64,000 bases of DNA, from the NCBI RefSeq assembly GCF_024756235.1, contig NZ_JANUGY010000003.1, positions 620,001 to 684,000 on the forward strand. Direction: 5' to 3'. The notes under the pieces were generated by a model. That model did not search any database and was not told the DNA's origin. It was given only the letters and a program-made list of their open reading frames with translations. The DNA comes from Massilia kyonggiensis. GTDB taxonomy: Bacteria; Pseudomonadota; Gammaproteobacteria; Burkholderiales; Burkholderiaceae_D. Below, piece after piece: positions 25,275 to 34,303 of this stretch. Position numbers and translations under genes: made by a program. Each line of letters begins with the position of its first letter. Positions within the stretch are counted from its first letter, which is position 1.

Positions 25275-26293
25275 TGGCCGGGACAGCCGAACAAGCGATG
25301 GCACGGCCCGGTGGCTGGCTGGATCGCAAGCGCGCCGACTGGCGTACGCGCGCGACGGCCCGCGACAAGGGCAGCGTGCTGCTGAACCAGCGGCGCGTCT
25401 ACATCCTGCCCACGCGTGCCGGGCTCGGCTTTTGCGTGCTGCTGCTCGTCCTCCTGATCGGCTCGATCAACTACAACCTGGGCCTCGGCTTCGGCCTCAC
25501 GTTCCTCGCCGGCGCCTGCGCCCTCGTCGACATGGTGCAGACGACGCGCAACCTGGCCGGCCTCGTGCTGAGCCCCGGCCGCGCGCCCGACGTGTATGCG
25601 GGCGAGGACGCGCCGTTCGAACTGCGCGTCGAGAACCCGACCAGGCTCGCCCGCTACGCCGTCTGGATCGATTTCGAGCACGTGCCCGAGCCGAGGCAGG
25701 CCATCGACGTGCCCGCCGGCGGCAGCACGACGCTCGTGCTGCGCACGGCAACCAGCGCGCGCGGCTGGATGCGCCCGCCGCGCGTGCGCCTGTCCACGCA
25801 CTTCCCGCTCGGCCTGTTCCGCGCGTGGAGCTGGTGGCAGCCGGACAGCCGCGCCCTCGTCTACCCGTTTCCCGAGCAGGACGCGCCGCCGCTGCCGATG
25901 CTGGGCCGTCCCAGTCCGGACGGCATGGGCAGCGCCGGCAGCGATGATTTCGCCGGCGTGCGCAGCTACCAGCCGGGCGATCCGCTGCGCCACCTCGCAT
26001 GGCGCCAGATCGCGCGCCTCGATCCCGAACTGGGCGGCCAGCTCGTCACCAAGCATTTCGAGGGCGGCACGGTCGACGAACTGGTGCTCGACTTCGACGC
26101 GTTGCCGCCGCGGCTCGACGTCGAGCTGCGCCTCGCGCGCATGGCCCGCTGGGTGCTGGAGGCGGAGCAGCGTGCCCTGCCTTACGGCTTCATCCTCGGC
26201 CGCATCCGCTACGACGCGGCCCTCGGCACCGCGCACCAGGCGGCCTGCCTGCGCGCGCTGGCGTTGTACGGCTTGCCTGAGGATCCGGCGTGA
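25274..26293 (+). CDS. DUF58 domain-containing membrane protein
   Basis: A 339-residue protein with two adjacent transmembrane helices (about 46-62 and 68-85, either side of INYNLGLGF). A beta-rich domain follows, and then the DUF58 signature SYQPGDPLRHLAWRQIAR, which continues into HFEGG. DUF58 proteins are MoxR partners; the exact activity is unknown. The start overlaps moxR by 1 nt and the end overlaps the transglutaminase gene by 4 nt. Confidence 0.9.
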   Translation: MAGTAEQAMARPGGWLDRKRADWRTRATARDKGSVLLNQRRVYILPTRAGLGFCVLLLVLLIGSINYNLGLGFGLTFLAGACALVDMVQTTRNLAGLVLSPGRAPDVYAGEDAPFELRVENPTRLARYAVWIDFEHVPEPRQAIDVPAGGSTTLVLRTATSARGWMRPPRVRLSTHFPLGLFRAWSWWQPDSRALVYPFPEQDAPPLPMLGRPSPDGMGSAGSDDFAGVRSYQPGDPLRHLAWRQIARLDPELGGQLVTKHFEGGTVDELVLDFDALPPRLDVELRLARMARWVLEAEQRALPYGFILGRIRYDAALGTAHQAACLRALALYGLPEDPA

Positions 26294-28269
26294 AGACACC
26301 GCTTTCACGGGACAAGCAGGATACGCTGCTGCTCATCGCCAGCAGCCTGCTCGTGCTGGCGCCGCACGCGGCCCACCTGCCCCTGTGGGTGAGCCTGCTG
26401 TGCGGCGCCACGCTGGCCTGGCGCGCCGCCGTCACCTTGCTGGGCCGGCGCATGCCACCCAATGTCATCCTCGTGCCCATCGCGGCCGCGGCCATGTTCG
26501 GCGTACTGCAGAGTTATCACACCCTGCTGGGACGCGACGCGGGCGTCGCCATGCTCGTCCTTCTCGTCGCCTTCAAGATGCTGGAGATGCATGCGCGGCG
26601 CGACCTGTTCGTCGTCGTGTTCCTGTGCTACTTCCTGGTACTCACCAATTTCTTTTATTCGCAGACGATCCCGACGGCGCTGCTGATGCTGGCCTCGCTC
26701 GTGGCGCTGCTGGCCACACAGCTGTCGTTCCAGCTGACGGGCGCCGTGCCCCCGCTGCGCACACGCCTGTGGATGGGTGCGAAACTGCTCGGGCTGGCGC
26801 TGCCGCTGGCGGGCGCCGCGTTCGTCCTGTTCCCGCGCATCGAAGGGCCGCTGTGGGGTATGCCGGACCCGTCGCACAGCGCGAAAAGCGGCCTGTCCGA
26901 CACGATGGCGCCCGGCCAGATGTCGAACCTGGCGCAGTCGGAAGAGGTCGCGTTCCGCGTGAAATTCGATGGGCCCGTGCCCGCGCAGCCGCAACTGTAC
27001 TGGCGCGGCCCCGTGCTGGGCAGCTATGACGGCCGCACCTGGACGCGCGTGCGCCCGTCGCGGCACCCGCGCCCGCAACCGCTGTCGCTGTCCGTGGGCG
27101 GCACACCGGTCGGCTACCAGGTCACGCTGGAACCGTCGAACACACGCTGGCTGTTCGCGCTCGAGATGCCGCGCGCCATCCCCGCGCTGCCGGGGCACGG
27201 CGTGACGCTGTCCGGCGAGCTGGAGTTCCAGTCGCTCGACCCGATCGCCGAGCGCGTGCGTTACGACCTCATCTCGTTCGTGCACTACAGCCTGCAGCCG
27301 GACGCGTCGCCCGTCGACGGGCAATGGCTGATGCTGCCCTACGGCCTGAATCCGCGGACGCGTGCGCTGGGCCAGGCGCTGGCGACCGAACTGGATCCGG
27401 CGCGCCGCGTGGCGGCCGTGCTGCGCCTGTTTGCCGAAGGCGGTTTCGTCTACACGCTGCAGCCGCCGCTGCTGCCCGGCCGGGACTCGATCGACGACTT
27501 CCTGTACGGCACGCGCGCCGGCTTTTGCGAGCATTACGCCGGCGCCTTCGTGTTCCTGATGCGCTCGGCCGGCGTGCCGGCGCGCGTCGTCACGGGCTAC
27601 CAGGGCGGCGACATGAATCCGATCGACGGCTACCTCACCGTGCGCCAGTCGGATGCGCACGCGTGGGCCGAGGTGTGGCTGCCGCGGCGCGGCTGGGTGC
27701 GCGTCGACCCGACCGCCGCCGTGGCGCCGGAACGCGTGCAGCGCAGCCTGGCGCGCGCGCTGCCGCCGCCGGCGCCGTTCGGCTTCGAAGGCCTGGGCCG
27801 GCTGCTGCAGCCCGATCCGGACTCGCTCCCCGGCCGCATCCGGTACATGTTCGGCGCCGTCAACAATGGCTGGAACCAGTGGGTGCTGAACTACACGCCG
27901 CAGCGCCAGCAGCATCTCGTGCAACGCTTGCAAGAAGGATTGTCCCATTGGCAAAGCCTGGCGTTGATCGCCATGCTCTGCGCCCTGTTGTTCCTGGTAA
28001 GAAAATTCTCGCAGAGGCGGAAAGCCGACCCCATCGATGCGCTATACTCGGTCCTGTGCCAGCGCCTCGGCCAGCTTGGCCTGCCGCGTGCGCCGGACGA
28101 AGGGCCGACCGCGTATGCGCAGCGTCTCGCCGCTGCCGACCTGGCCCCCGAGACTGGCGCGGCCGCAACGGAATTCCTGCGCCGCTACAGCGCGTACCGC
28201 TACGGACCGCAGAGTCCGGGCACCGGCCTCGTTCCCATCCTGAGAGAATTGCTGTCCCGAGTTCGATGA
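26290..28269 (+). CDS. tgpA: Transglutaminase-like membrane protein TgpA (DUF3488 + transglutaminase + DUF4129)
   Basis: A 659-residue protein. About six N-terminal transmembrane helices (DUF3488) lie within the first 180 residues. A periplasmic transglutaminase-like core follows, with Cys413 (GFCEHYAG), His457 (DAHAWAEVW) and Asp473 (VRVDPT) as the catalytic triad. A further membrane helix lies near 557-575, and a cytoplasmic DUF4129 tail ends the protein. In Pseudomonas TgpA is essential and its core domain is periplasmic. Translation starts at GTG 26290 inside the DUF58 stop region, and the end overlaps mltB by 4 nt. Confidence 0.9.
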   Translation: MKTPLSRDKQDTLLLIASSLLVLAPHAAHLPLWVSLLCGATLAWRAAVTLLGRRMPPNVILVPIAAAAMFGVLQSYHTLLGRDAGVAMLVLLVAFKMLEMHARRDLFVVVFLCYFLVLTNFFYSQTIPTALLMLASLVALLATQLSFQLTGAVPPLRTRLWMGAKLLGLALPLAGAAFVLFPRIEGPLWGMPDPSHSAKSGLSDTMAPGQMSNLAQSEEVAFRVKFDGPVPAQPQLYWRGPVLGSYDGRTWTRVRPSRHPRPQPLSLSVGGTPVGYQVTLEPSNTRWLFALEMPRAIPALPGHGVTLSGELEFQSLDPIAERVRYDLISFVHYSLQPDASPVDGQWLMLPYGLNPRTRALGQALATELDPARRVAAVLRLFAEGGFVYTLQPPLLPGRDSIDDFLYGTRAGFCEHYAGAFVFLMRSAGVPARVVTGYQGGDMNPIDGYLTVRQSDAHAWAEVWLPRRGWVRVDPTAAVAPERVQRSLARALPPPAPFGFEGLGRLLQPDPDSLPGRIRYMFGAVNNGWNQWVLNYTPQRQQHLVQRLQEGLSHWQSLALIAMLCALLFLVRKFSQRRKADPIDALYSVLCQRLGQLGLPRAPDEGPTAYAQRLAAADLAPETGAAATEFLRRYSAYRYGPQSPGTGLVPILRELLSRVR

Positions 28270-29405
28270 AATCCTTCGTTTCCCTGCTGCTTGCACTGGC
28301 CGTCGGCGCCGGGCCGGTGGCGGATGCGGTCGCCGCATCCTCGCTCCATCATACCAAGACCACGGCCAAATCCGCCAAGGCGACAAAAAAGGCCGGCAAG
28401 AAGGCGAAACCCGCCGCTCCCGCCCGCCCCACGATCGACTACGACGGCGAGGCCGTCAATTTCAGCGACTGGCAGGCCGTGCGCGATTTCGAGGACGACA
28501 TCGTCGCCCGCAACGGTTTTGAGCGCGCGCAGATCGAGGATGTGATCAAACGGGCACGTTTCATCGATTCCGCCGTGCAGCTGGTCAAACCGGCGCCGCC
28601 CGGCAAGCCGAAGAACTGGCAAGCCTACAGCGACCGCTTCATCGAGCCGATCCGCATCAACGCCGGCGTGCGCTTCTGGAACGAGAACGCCGACCTTCTC
28701 GCGCGCGCCGAGGCGACCTACGGCGTGCCGGCCGAGATCATCGTCGGCATCCTGGGCGTGGAAACGATCTATGGCCGCGACACGGGCCGCTTCCGCGTCG
28801 TCGACGTGCTGGCCACCCTCGCCTTCGCCTACCCGGAGGCCCCGAACCGCGTCGACCGGATGGCGTTCTTCCGCGGCGAGCTGGAACACACGCTGCTGCT
28901 CGCGCGCAAGGAAAACATCGACCCGTTCTCGCTGCTGGGCTCGTTCGCGGGTGCCGTCGGCATGCCGCAGTTCATGCCGGGCAATATCCTGAAATATGGC
29001 GTGGACTTTGACGGCGACGGCATCGTCGACCTGCGCGGCTCGGCCGCGGATGCGATCGGCAGCGTGGCCAACTTCCTCGTCCAGCACGGCTGGGATCGCA
29101 ACAACACGGGACCGGCCGTGTTCCCGGCCGACGTGGCGCCCAGCCTTGCCTGGCAAGGACTGCTGGGCGGCCTGGACGCGCGCTACCAGCCGGCCGAGCT
29201 GGACGGCGCCGGTGTCGCCACGCGCACCGCCCTACCGGATGGCCGCCTGTACGGCCTCGTCGATTTACAAAATGGGGCCGACCCGACGGAGTATTGGGTA
29301 GCAAACGCTAACTTTTTTGCTATCACTAAATACAATCGCAGTTATTTCTATGCCATGTCGGTGGTCGAATTGGGCCGTGCGGTGCGGTTGGCGCGCGGGA
29401 TCTAG
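28266..29405 (+). CDS. mltB: Lytic murein transglycosylase B (MltB family)
   Basis: A 379-residue exported lytic transglycosylase that cleaves the MurNAc-GlcNAc bond with formation of 1,6-anhydroMurNAc. A signal peptide precedes a Lys/Ala/Thr-rich spacer (about 28-55) and the MltB catalytic domain. The catalytic Glu166 lies in GILGVETIYGR, and GAVGMPQFMPGN is the second family block. No lipobox cysteine follows the signal peptide, so it looks soluble, unlike E. coli MltB. It is coupled to tgpA by an ATGA overlap, joining a murein hydrolase to the MoxR-TgpA operon. Confidence 0.9.
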   Translation: MKSFVSLLLALAVGAGPVADAVAASSLHHTKTTAKSAKATKKAGKKAKPAAPARPTIDYDGEAVNFSDWQAVRDFEDDIVARNGFERAQIEDVIKRARFIDSAVQLVKPAPPGKPKNWQAYSDRFIEPIRINAGVRFWNENADLLARAEATYGVPAEIIVGILGVETIYGRDTGRFRVVDVLATLAFAYPEAPNRVDRMAFFRGELEHTLLLARKENIDPFSLLGSFAGAVGMPQFMPGNILKYGVDFDGDGIVDLRGSAADAIGSVANFLVQHGWDRNNTGPAVFPADVAPSLAWQGLLGGLDARYQPAELDGAGVATRTALPDGRLYGLVDLQNGADPTEYWVANANFFAITKYNRSYFYAMSVVELGRAVRLARGI

Positions 29406-29849
29406 TGTTCTGGCACCAACAACTTTGTATCAGTTTGTAACAGCAATGTCATAAAAACGGCTGAGTCATGCCGCCGTGACAACCTTATACTCCCTGGGGG
29501 TATGCTTATTTCTCCTGGACAGTTCTCCTGAGAAACATAGCATCTCCCCCGATACCCCCTCTCAAGTTGTCATTCCACCATTCAATTCCTAAACGTGCGG
29601 CGGCGCATCGTTAATTGCTCTACACTTAAGTTTAAATAAAAAACAATGATATTCTCAGTGAGTTTGTGAGAGAATTGCATTGCGGCTATTGTTGCGATGG
29701 GACAACGAACTCAACGAAAGCCACTGATACTTATTGCTCTTAAGTACTAAATTGGAAATTAGTTGTATAATTTAGTAGAAACTTTCATATCCTACAGGAC
29801 GTGGAAGTTCGCCGCGAGCTCTGACAAACCCTCATAGGAATAGTGAATC
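29406..29849. other. AT-rich intergenic region upstream of the small HTH gene
   Basis: This 444-nt stretch has no gene and is clearly richer in A/T than the rest of the window. A TATAAT hexamer lies at 29766-29771, but no matching -35 is seen at 16-18 nt. An AGTACT palindrome (29743-29748) sits just before it. Inverted ATACTCCC/GGGGGTAT and a second ATACCCCC lie at 29487-29503 and 29552-29559. The distance suggests a long 5' leader or several binding sites for the gene at 29850. Confidence 0.5.
29484..29506. promoter_or_regulatory. CsoR/FrmR-type operator-like palindrome
   Basis: ATACTCCC (29487-29494) and GGGGGTAT (29496-29503) form an inverted repeat of a G/C tract flanked by TA-rich ends, like CsoR-family sites (consensus ATACCC…GGGTAT). 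A further half-site ATACCCCC lies at 29552-29559. No csoR or metal-efflux gene is nearby, so the call rests on shape only. Confidence 0.3.
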
Positions 29850-30191
29850 ATGACGAACCAAGTCGGTATCGATATGAACAGCGATTCGGAAAACGACGAA
29901 CTGCTGCAATACAACCCGAATCGCCTGCTCGACACCCTGATCGAGAACCTGCGCCTGAAGAACGACGCAGCACTGTCGCGCGCCCTGGAAGTTGCGCCGC
30001 CGGTGATCTCGAAGATCCGCCACCACCGCCTGCCGGTCGGCGCTTCGCTGCTGATCCGCATGCACGAAGTCTCCGACCTGTCGATCCGCGACCTGCGTTA
30101 CCTGATGGGCGACCGCCGCGCCAAGTTCCGCATCAGCGACAAGCAGTTCAAGCCGAAGGACAAGGACAGCACTGGCGGCAGCGCCGAGTAA
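29850..30191 (+). CDS. Small helix-turn-helix DNA-binding protein
   Basis: A 113-residue cytoplasmic protein. The central region (about 27-75) reads as a lambda-repressor-like helix bundle, with LKNDAALSRALEVAPPVISKIRHHRLPVG as the likely HTH and RMHEVSDLSIRDLRYLMG as the following helices. The N-terminus is acidic and the C-terminus is Lys-rich. AGGAATAG lies before ATG 29850; an internal ATG at codon 9 is possible. It is single-gene, with a long AT-rich leader, and no partner is evident. It may be a nucleoid-type or autoregulatory factor; the targets are unknown. Confidence 0.7.
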   Translation: MTNQVGIDMNSDSENDELLQYNPNRLLDTLIENLRLKNDAALSRALEVAPPVISKIRHHRLPVGASLLIRMHEVSDLSIRDLRYLMGDRRAKFRISDKQFKPKDKDSTGGSAE

Positions 30192-30355
30192 TAATGGCAA
30201 ACACCGGACCGGACGGCGGCCACTGACGCCGCCGCACCGCCCGACTCTGCCGGCCTCCCGCGCGATCGGTTGCCGGATCAGGGATAGTTTTTCCCCGCAT
30301 CGGAAGCGGGATGGGGAGACCCAGCGCCGAGAACCCGCGCCGGGCAAGCAGACAA

Positions 30356-31258
30356 TCAGGCGGGGAACACACCCGTCGACAGATAACGATCACCGCGGTC
30401 GCAGACGATGAACACGATCGTCGCATTTTCCACCGTCTGCGAGATACGCAACGCGATTTCGCAGGCACCGGCCGCGGAAATACCGCAGAAAATACCCTCT
30501 TCGGCCGCCAGGCGGCGCGCCATCTGTTCCGCAGCGGCCTGGGTCACGCTCTCGACCTGGTCGATGCGCGATTTATCGAAGATCTTCGGCAGATAGGCTT
30601 CCGGCCATTTGCGGATGCCGGGGATCGACGACCCTTCCTCCGGCTGCGCGCCGATAATGCGGACCGCCTCGTTCTGCTCCTTCAGGTAGCGCGACACCCC
30701 CATGATGGTGCCGGTGGTACCCATCGCGCTGACGAAGTGGGTGACGCGGCCTTCCGTGTCGCGCCAGATTTCCGGACCCGTCGTCTCGTAGTGGGCGCGC
30801 GGGTTGTCCTGGTTGCCGAACTGGTCGAGGATGATGCCCTGGCCGTCCTTCTGCATCTGCTCGGCGAGGTCGCGCGCGTACTCCATGCCGCCCGTCTTCG
30901 GCGTCAGGATGATCTGGGCGCCGTACGCGGCCATGCTCTGGCGGCGCTCGATGGACAGGTTGTCCGGCATGACCAGCACCATCTTGTAGCCGCGGATCGC
31001 GGCCGCCATCGACAGCGCGATTCCCGTGTTGCCGCTCGTCGCCTCGATCAGCGTGTCGCCGGGCTTGATCTGGCCGCGCGCCTCGGCCCCGCGCAGCATC
31101 GACATCGCCGCGCGGTCCTTCACGGAACCCGCCGGGTTGTTGCCTTCGAGCTTGCCGAGGATGATGTTGTTGCGGGCCGCCGCTTCCGGCCCGGGGATGC
31201 GCACCAGCTGCACCAGCGGGGTATTGCCGATCGTGTCTTCGATGGTCTTGTATGCCAT
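30356..31258 (-). CDS. cysM: Cysteine synthase B (O-acetylserine sulfhydrylase)
   Basis: A PLP enzyme of 300 residues making cysteine from O-acetylserine and sulfide or thiosulfate. The PLP lysine is Lys47 in NPAGSVKDRAA. The phosphate-binding loop TSGNTGIAL and the C-terminal FCGISAAGACE are present. CysM rather than CysK is supported by the N-terminal TIEDTIGNTPLV and the loop RRQSMAAYGAQIIL. It lies in the housekeeping reverse-strand cluster downstream of the comEA-like gene, after an intrinsic terminator. Confidence 0.93.
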   Translation of the reverse strand: MAYKTIEDTIGNTPLVQLVRIPGPEAAARNNIILGKLEGNNPAGSVKDRAAMSMLRGAEARGQIKPGDTLIEATSGNTGIALSMAAAIRGYKMVLVMPDNLSIERRQSMAAYGAQIILTPKTGGMEYARDLAEQMQKDGQGIILDQFGNQDNPRAHYETTGPEIWRDTEGRVTHFVSAMGTTGTIMGVSRYLKEQNEAVRIIGAQPEEGSSIPGIRKWPEAYLPKIFDKSRIDQVESVTQAAAEQMARRLAAEEGIFCGISAAGACEIALRISQTVENATIVFIVCDRGDRYLSTGVFPA

Positions 31259-31350
31259 TGCCTACTCTTTGCGAACGCGAAACCGACATTCTAATCCGAG
31301 TTGAAGGGGCGCGTACGGGGCCGCCAACCGAAATGCTTTTGTACAAACAC

Positions 31351-31375
31351 AAAAAGCCCCGCACTGGGCGGGGCT
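31351..31375 (-). terminator. Intrinsic terminator of the comEA-like gene
   Basis: AGCCCCGC (31355-31362) pairs with GCGGGGCT (31368-31375), with a 5-nt loop. On the minus strand it is followed by a T-run (31355-31351). It lies 20 nt after the comEA-like stop and before cysM. Confidence 0.85.
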
Positions 31376-31395
31376 CTCGTGCGGCGTTCGACGGA

Positions 31396-31803
31396 TCAGG
31401 TCGCCGATTTGGCGGCTTCCGGCTTGGCCTTCGCATCGGCCGGCTTGGCGCCGGCTTTGGCGGGCTTGGCCGCTTCGGGCTTGGCATCCGACTTGGCTTC
31501 CGGCTTGGCCGCCGCCGTCACCGGTGCGCCGTCCTTGGCCTGGCCATTCACCTGCAGGCCGGCCTTCGACAGCTGGGCGGCGCGCTTGTCGGCCACGCCT
31601 TTTACGCGCTTCTGGAAGTCGGCCCAGTCCTTGAACGGACCGGCCTTGGTGCGCTCGTCGATGATTGCCTTCGACATGGCCGGACCGACACCCTTGACCG
31701 AATCCAGCGCGGCCGCATCGGCCTTGTTGACGTCCACCTGGGCGAACGCAAAGCCCATCGACGCCACCAGCGTGGCGACTGCAAGCATCAGTTTCTTGAT
31801 CAT
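31396..31803 (-). CDS. ComEA-like helix-hairpin-helix protein with basic C-terminal tail
   Basis: A 135-residue exported protein. The signal peptide ends GFAFAQV. The HhH domain (about 23-86) contains VNKADAAALDSVKGVGPAMSKAI, as in ComEA, which binds DNA in the periplasm during natural transformation. Unusually, residues 88-135 are a low-complexity Ala/Lys/Pro tail with repeats of PEAK, PEAAKP and PADAK, resembling histone H1-type tails. GGAGAAAAA precedes ATG 31803. It stands alone with its own terminator. A general secreted DNA-binding role is also possible. Confidence 0.85.
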   Translation of the reverse strand: MIKKLMLAVATLVASMGFAFAQVDVNKADAAALDSVKGVGPAMSKAIIDERTKAGPFKDWADFQKRVKGVADKRAAQLSKAGLQVNGQAKDGAPVTAAAKPEAKSDAKPEAAKPAKAGAKPADAKAKPEAAKSAT

Positions 31804-31911
31804 CGTTTTTTCTCCATTATCGTTGGCTTGGACGGCGGCCGGGGATGGCCGCCTGTTGCCATAACGGATCGAAACGAGGTTGGGTTGACGGCCTGCTTTG
31901 CGACGTCGCAA

Positions 31912-32910
31912 TCAGGCGTGGCCGTCATCCTTGCGCCGCTGCGCGAACAGCTCGTCGCGCGTGACCGTCGCCGTACCCAGCTTGCCGACGACGATGCCGC
32001 CCGCGCGGTTCGCCGTCGCCAGCGCTTCCGGCAGCGATGCGCCCGCACCCAGCATGGCGGCCATCGTCGCGATGACGGTGTCGCCGGCGCCGGAGACGTC
32101 GAACACCTCACGCGCGTCCGCGTGCACGTGCAGGACCTCATCGGCCGTGTACAGGCTCATGCCCTCTTCCGAGCGCGTGAGCAGCAGCGCTTCCAGGCCG
32201 AGGTCCGTGCGCAGCTTCTGGGCCTTTTCCGTCAGCTGCTCTTCCGTCTTCCAGCTGCCGACGATGCGCTTGAGTTCCGACTTGTTCGGCGTGAGCATCG
32301 TGGCGCCCGCGTACGGCGTGAAATCGTCGCCCTTCGGGTCGACCATGACGGTCTTGCCGGCCGCGCGCGCGGCACGGATCATCTCGGCCACGTTCACGAG
32401 GCTGCCCTTGTTGTAGTCGGACAGGATGATCACGTCGTAGTCCGGCAGCAGCGCCTTGAATTGCGTGAGCTTGTCGCGCAGGATCGTTTCGGTGGGCGCG
32501 TCCTCGAAGTCGATGCGGACCATCTGCTGCTGGCGGCCGATGACGCGCAGCTTGATGATCGTGGAAATCGCCTCGTCGCGCTTCAGGTAGCTGTGGATGC
32601 TCGATTCGCGCAGGATGCGTTCGACGTGGTCGCCCGCCTCGTCGGCACCGACGACGCCCAGCAGGCCGCAGTGCGTGCCCAGGGCCGCGGCATTGCGCGC
32701 CACGTTGGCGGCGCCGCCGAGACGCTCTTCGCGGCGCTCGATGCGCACGACGGGCACCGGCGCTTCCGGGGAGATGCGCGAGACGTCGCCGAACCAGTAG
32801 CGGTCGAGCATGACGTCGCCGACGACGAGCAGGCGCACGCTTTCCAGTTGCGGCGCTTCGGCCTGGCGGTAGCTGTCGGTGGGCAGCAGGCGGCTGGCGA
32901 TAGTGCTCAT
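31912..32910 (-). CDS. rfaE1: D-glycero-beta-D-manno-heptose-7-phosphate kinase
   Basis: A ribokinase-family (PfkB) kinase of 332 residues that phosphorylates heptose 7-phosphate to the 1,7-bisphosphate for LPS inner core. Blocks are VVGDVMLDRYWFGDVSRISPEAPVPVV, GGAANVARN, TPNKSEL and the catalytic DVSGAGDTVIA. It is the kinase half only; the adenylyltransferase half found in fused HldE is missing. It begins 7 nt after ugd, so the two are co-transcribed. Confidence 0.93.
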   Translation of the reverse strand: MSTIASRLLPTDSYRQAEAPQLESVRLLVVGDVMLDRYWFGDVSRISPEAPVPVVRIERREERLGGAANVARNAAALGTHCGLLGVVGADEAGDHVERILRESSIHSYLKRDEAISTIIKLRVIGRQQQMVRIDFEDAPTETILRDKLTQFKALLPDYDVIILSDYNKGSLVNVAEMIRAARAAGKTVMVDPKGDDFTPYAGATMLTPNKSELKRIVGSWKTEEQLTEKAQKLRTDLGLEALLLTRSEEGMSLYTADEVLHVHADAREVFDVSGAGDTVIATMAAMLGAGASLPEALATANRAGGIVVGKLGTATVTRDELFAQRRKDDGHA

Positions 32911-32917
32911 GCTCGCC

Positions 32918-34288
32918 TCACTTGCCCGTCAGGACCGAACGGCCGATGCCGTGGTACTCGATGCCCAGGCCCGTCATCAGCGGCGGCTCGAACAGGTTGC
33001 GGCCGTCGATGATCACCGGGTGCTTCAGGCGCGCCTTGATCTGCTCGAAGTCCGGGCTGCGGAACGCCTTCCATTCGGTGACGATGACGAGGGCTTCCGC
33101 GCCGTCCAGCGCGTCCATCGGCGTCTTCTTGAAATCGATACGGGCCAGCTGGGCTTCGGAGAGGTCCAGCGCCAGCACGCGCTGCGCTTCTTCCATCGCG
33201 ACCGGGTCGTGCACGGCGACTCTGGCGCCGCGCGAGATCAATTCCTTCAGCAGCACGCGCGACGGCGCCTCGCGCATGTCGTCCGTGTTCGGCTTGAACG
33301 CGAGGCCCCAGACGGCGAACTTCATGCCCGTCAGGTCGTCGCCGAAGCGCTGCACGACCTTGCGGCCCAGCACCTGCTTCTGGCGGTCGTTGACGGCTTC
33401 CACGGCGCGCAGGATCAGGAGTTCCTGGTCGTACTGGCGCGCGGTGCGTTCGAGCGCCTGCACGTCTTTCGGGAAGCACGAGCCGCCGTAGCCGGCGCCC
33501 GCGTACAGGAAGCTGTGGCCGATGCGCGGATCGGAGCCGATGCCGTGGCGGACGGCTTCGATGTCGGCGCCCACCTGGTCGGCGAGGTTCGCCAGTTCGT
33601 TCATGAACGAGATACGGGTCGCGAGCATCGCGTTGGCCGCGTACTTCGTGAACTCGGCCGAGCGCACGTCCATCCAGTAGACGCGCTCGTGGTTGCGGTT
33701 GAACGGCGCGTACAGCAGCTTCATGAGGTCGCGCGCGCGCTGGCCCGCGGGGCTGTCGTCGTGGCCGATGACGATGCGGTCCGGGCGCATGAAGTCTTCG
33801 ACGGCGGCGCCTTCCTTCAGGAATTCCGGGTTCGAGACGACGGCGAATTCCATGCTTTCCTCGCCGCGGTTACGCAGCTCCTCGCGCAGGGCGGCGGCGA
33901 CGCGGTCGGCCGTGCCGACGGGCACCGTGGACTTGTCGACGATGACCTTGTAGCCGTCCATGTGGCGGCCGATGTTGCGGGCGGCGGCCAGCACGTATTG
34001 CAGGTCGGCGGAACCGTCTTCGTCCGGCGGCGTGCCGACGGCGATGAACTGGAGCTGGCCATGCGCGACGCTGGCGGCGACGTCGGTCGAGAACTGCAGG
34101 CGGCCGGCCGCGCGGTTGCGCGCGACGACTTCTTCCAGGCCCGGTTCGTGGATCGGGATGCCGCCGCTGTTCAGCAGGTCGATCTTGCGTTGGTCGACGT
34201 CGAGGCAAAAGACGTCGTTGCCGAGTTCCGCCAGGCAGGCGCCGGTCACGAGGCCGACGTAGCCGGTGCCGATAATCGTAATCTTCAT
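32918..34288 (-). CDS. ugd: UDP-glucose 6-dehydrogenase
   Basis: A 456-residue NAD-dependent enzyme oxidising UDP-glucose to UDP-glucuronate. An N-terminal Rossmann motif [10 protein letters not shown] is followed by VGTPPDEDG and the catalytic Cys271 in [10 protein letters not shown]. The C-terminal UDP-binding domain is complete. Product use is for LPS modification or exopolysaccharide. It lies 15 nt after lapB and 7 nt before rfaE1, in an envelope-precursor operon. Confidence 0.94.
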   Translation of the reverse strand: MKITIIGTGYVGLVTGACLAELGNDVFCLDVDQRKIDLLNSGGIPIHEPGLEEVVARNRAAGRLQFSTDVAASVAHGQLQFIAVGTPPDEDGSADLQYVLAAARNIGRHMDGYKVIVDKSTVPVGTADRVAAALREELRNRGEESMEFAVVSNPEFLKEGAAVEDFMRPDRIVIGHDDSPAGQRARDLMKLLYAPFNRNHERVYWMDVRSAEFTKYAANAMLATRISFMNELANLADQVGADIEAVRHGIGSDPRIGHSFLYAGAGYGGSCFPKDVQALERTARQYDQELLILRAVEAVNDRQKQVLGRKVVQRFGDDLTGMKFAVWGLAFKPNTDDMREAPSRVLLKELISRGARVAVHDPVAMEEAQRVLALDLSEAQLARIDFKKTPMDALDGAEALVIVTEWKAFRSPDFEQIKARLKHPVIIDGRNLFEPPLMTGLGIEYHGIGRSVLTGK

Positions 34289-34303
34289 GGGTTTGGCTTC
34301 TAC

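Noticed and set aside
30225..30300. GC hairpin after the HTH gene (GGCGGC…GCCGCC near 30212-30232)
   Set aside because: No T-run follows, so a terminator is not supported.
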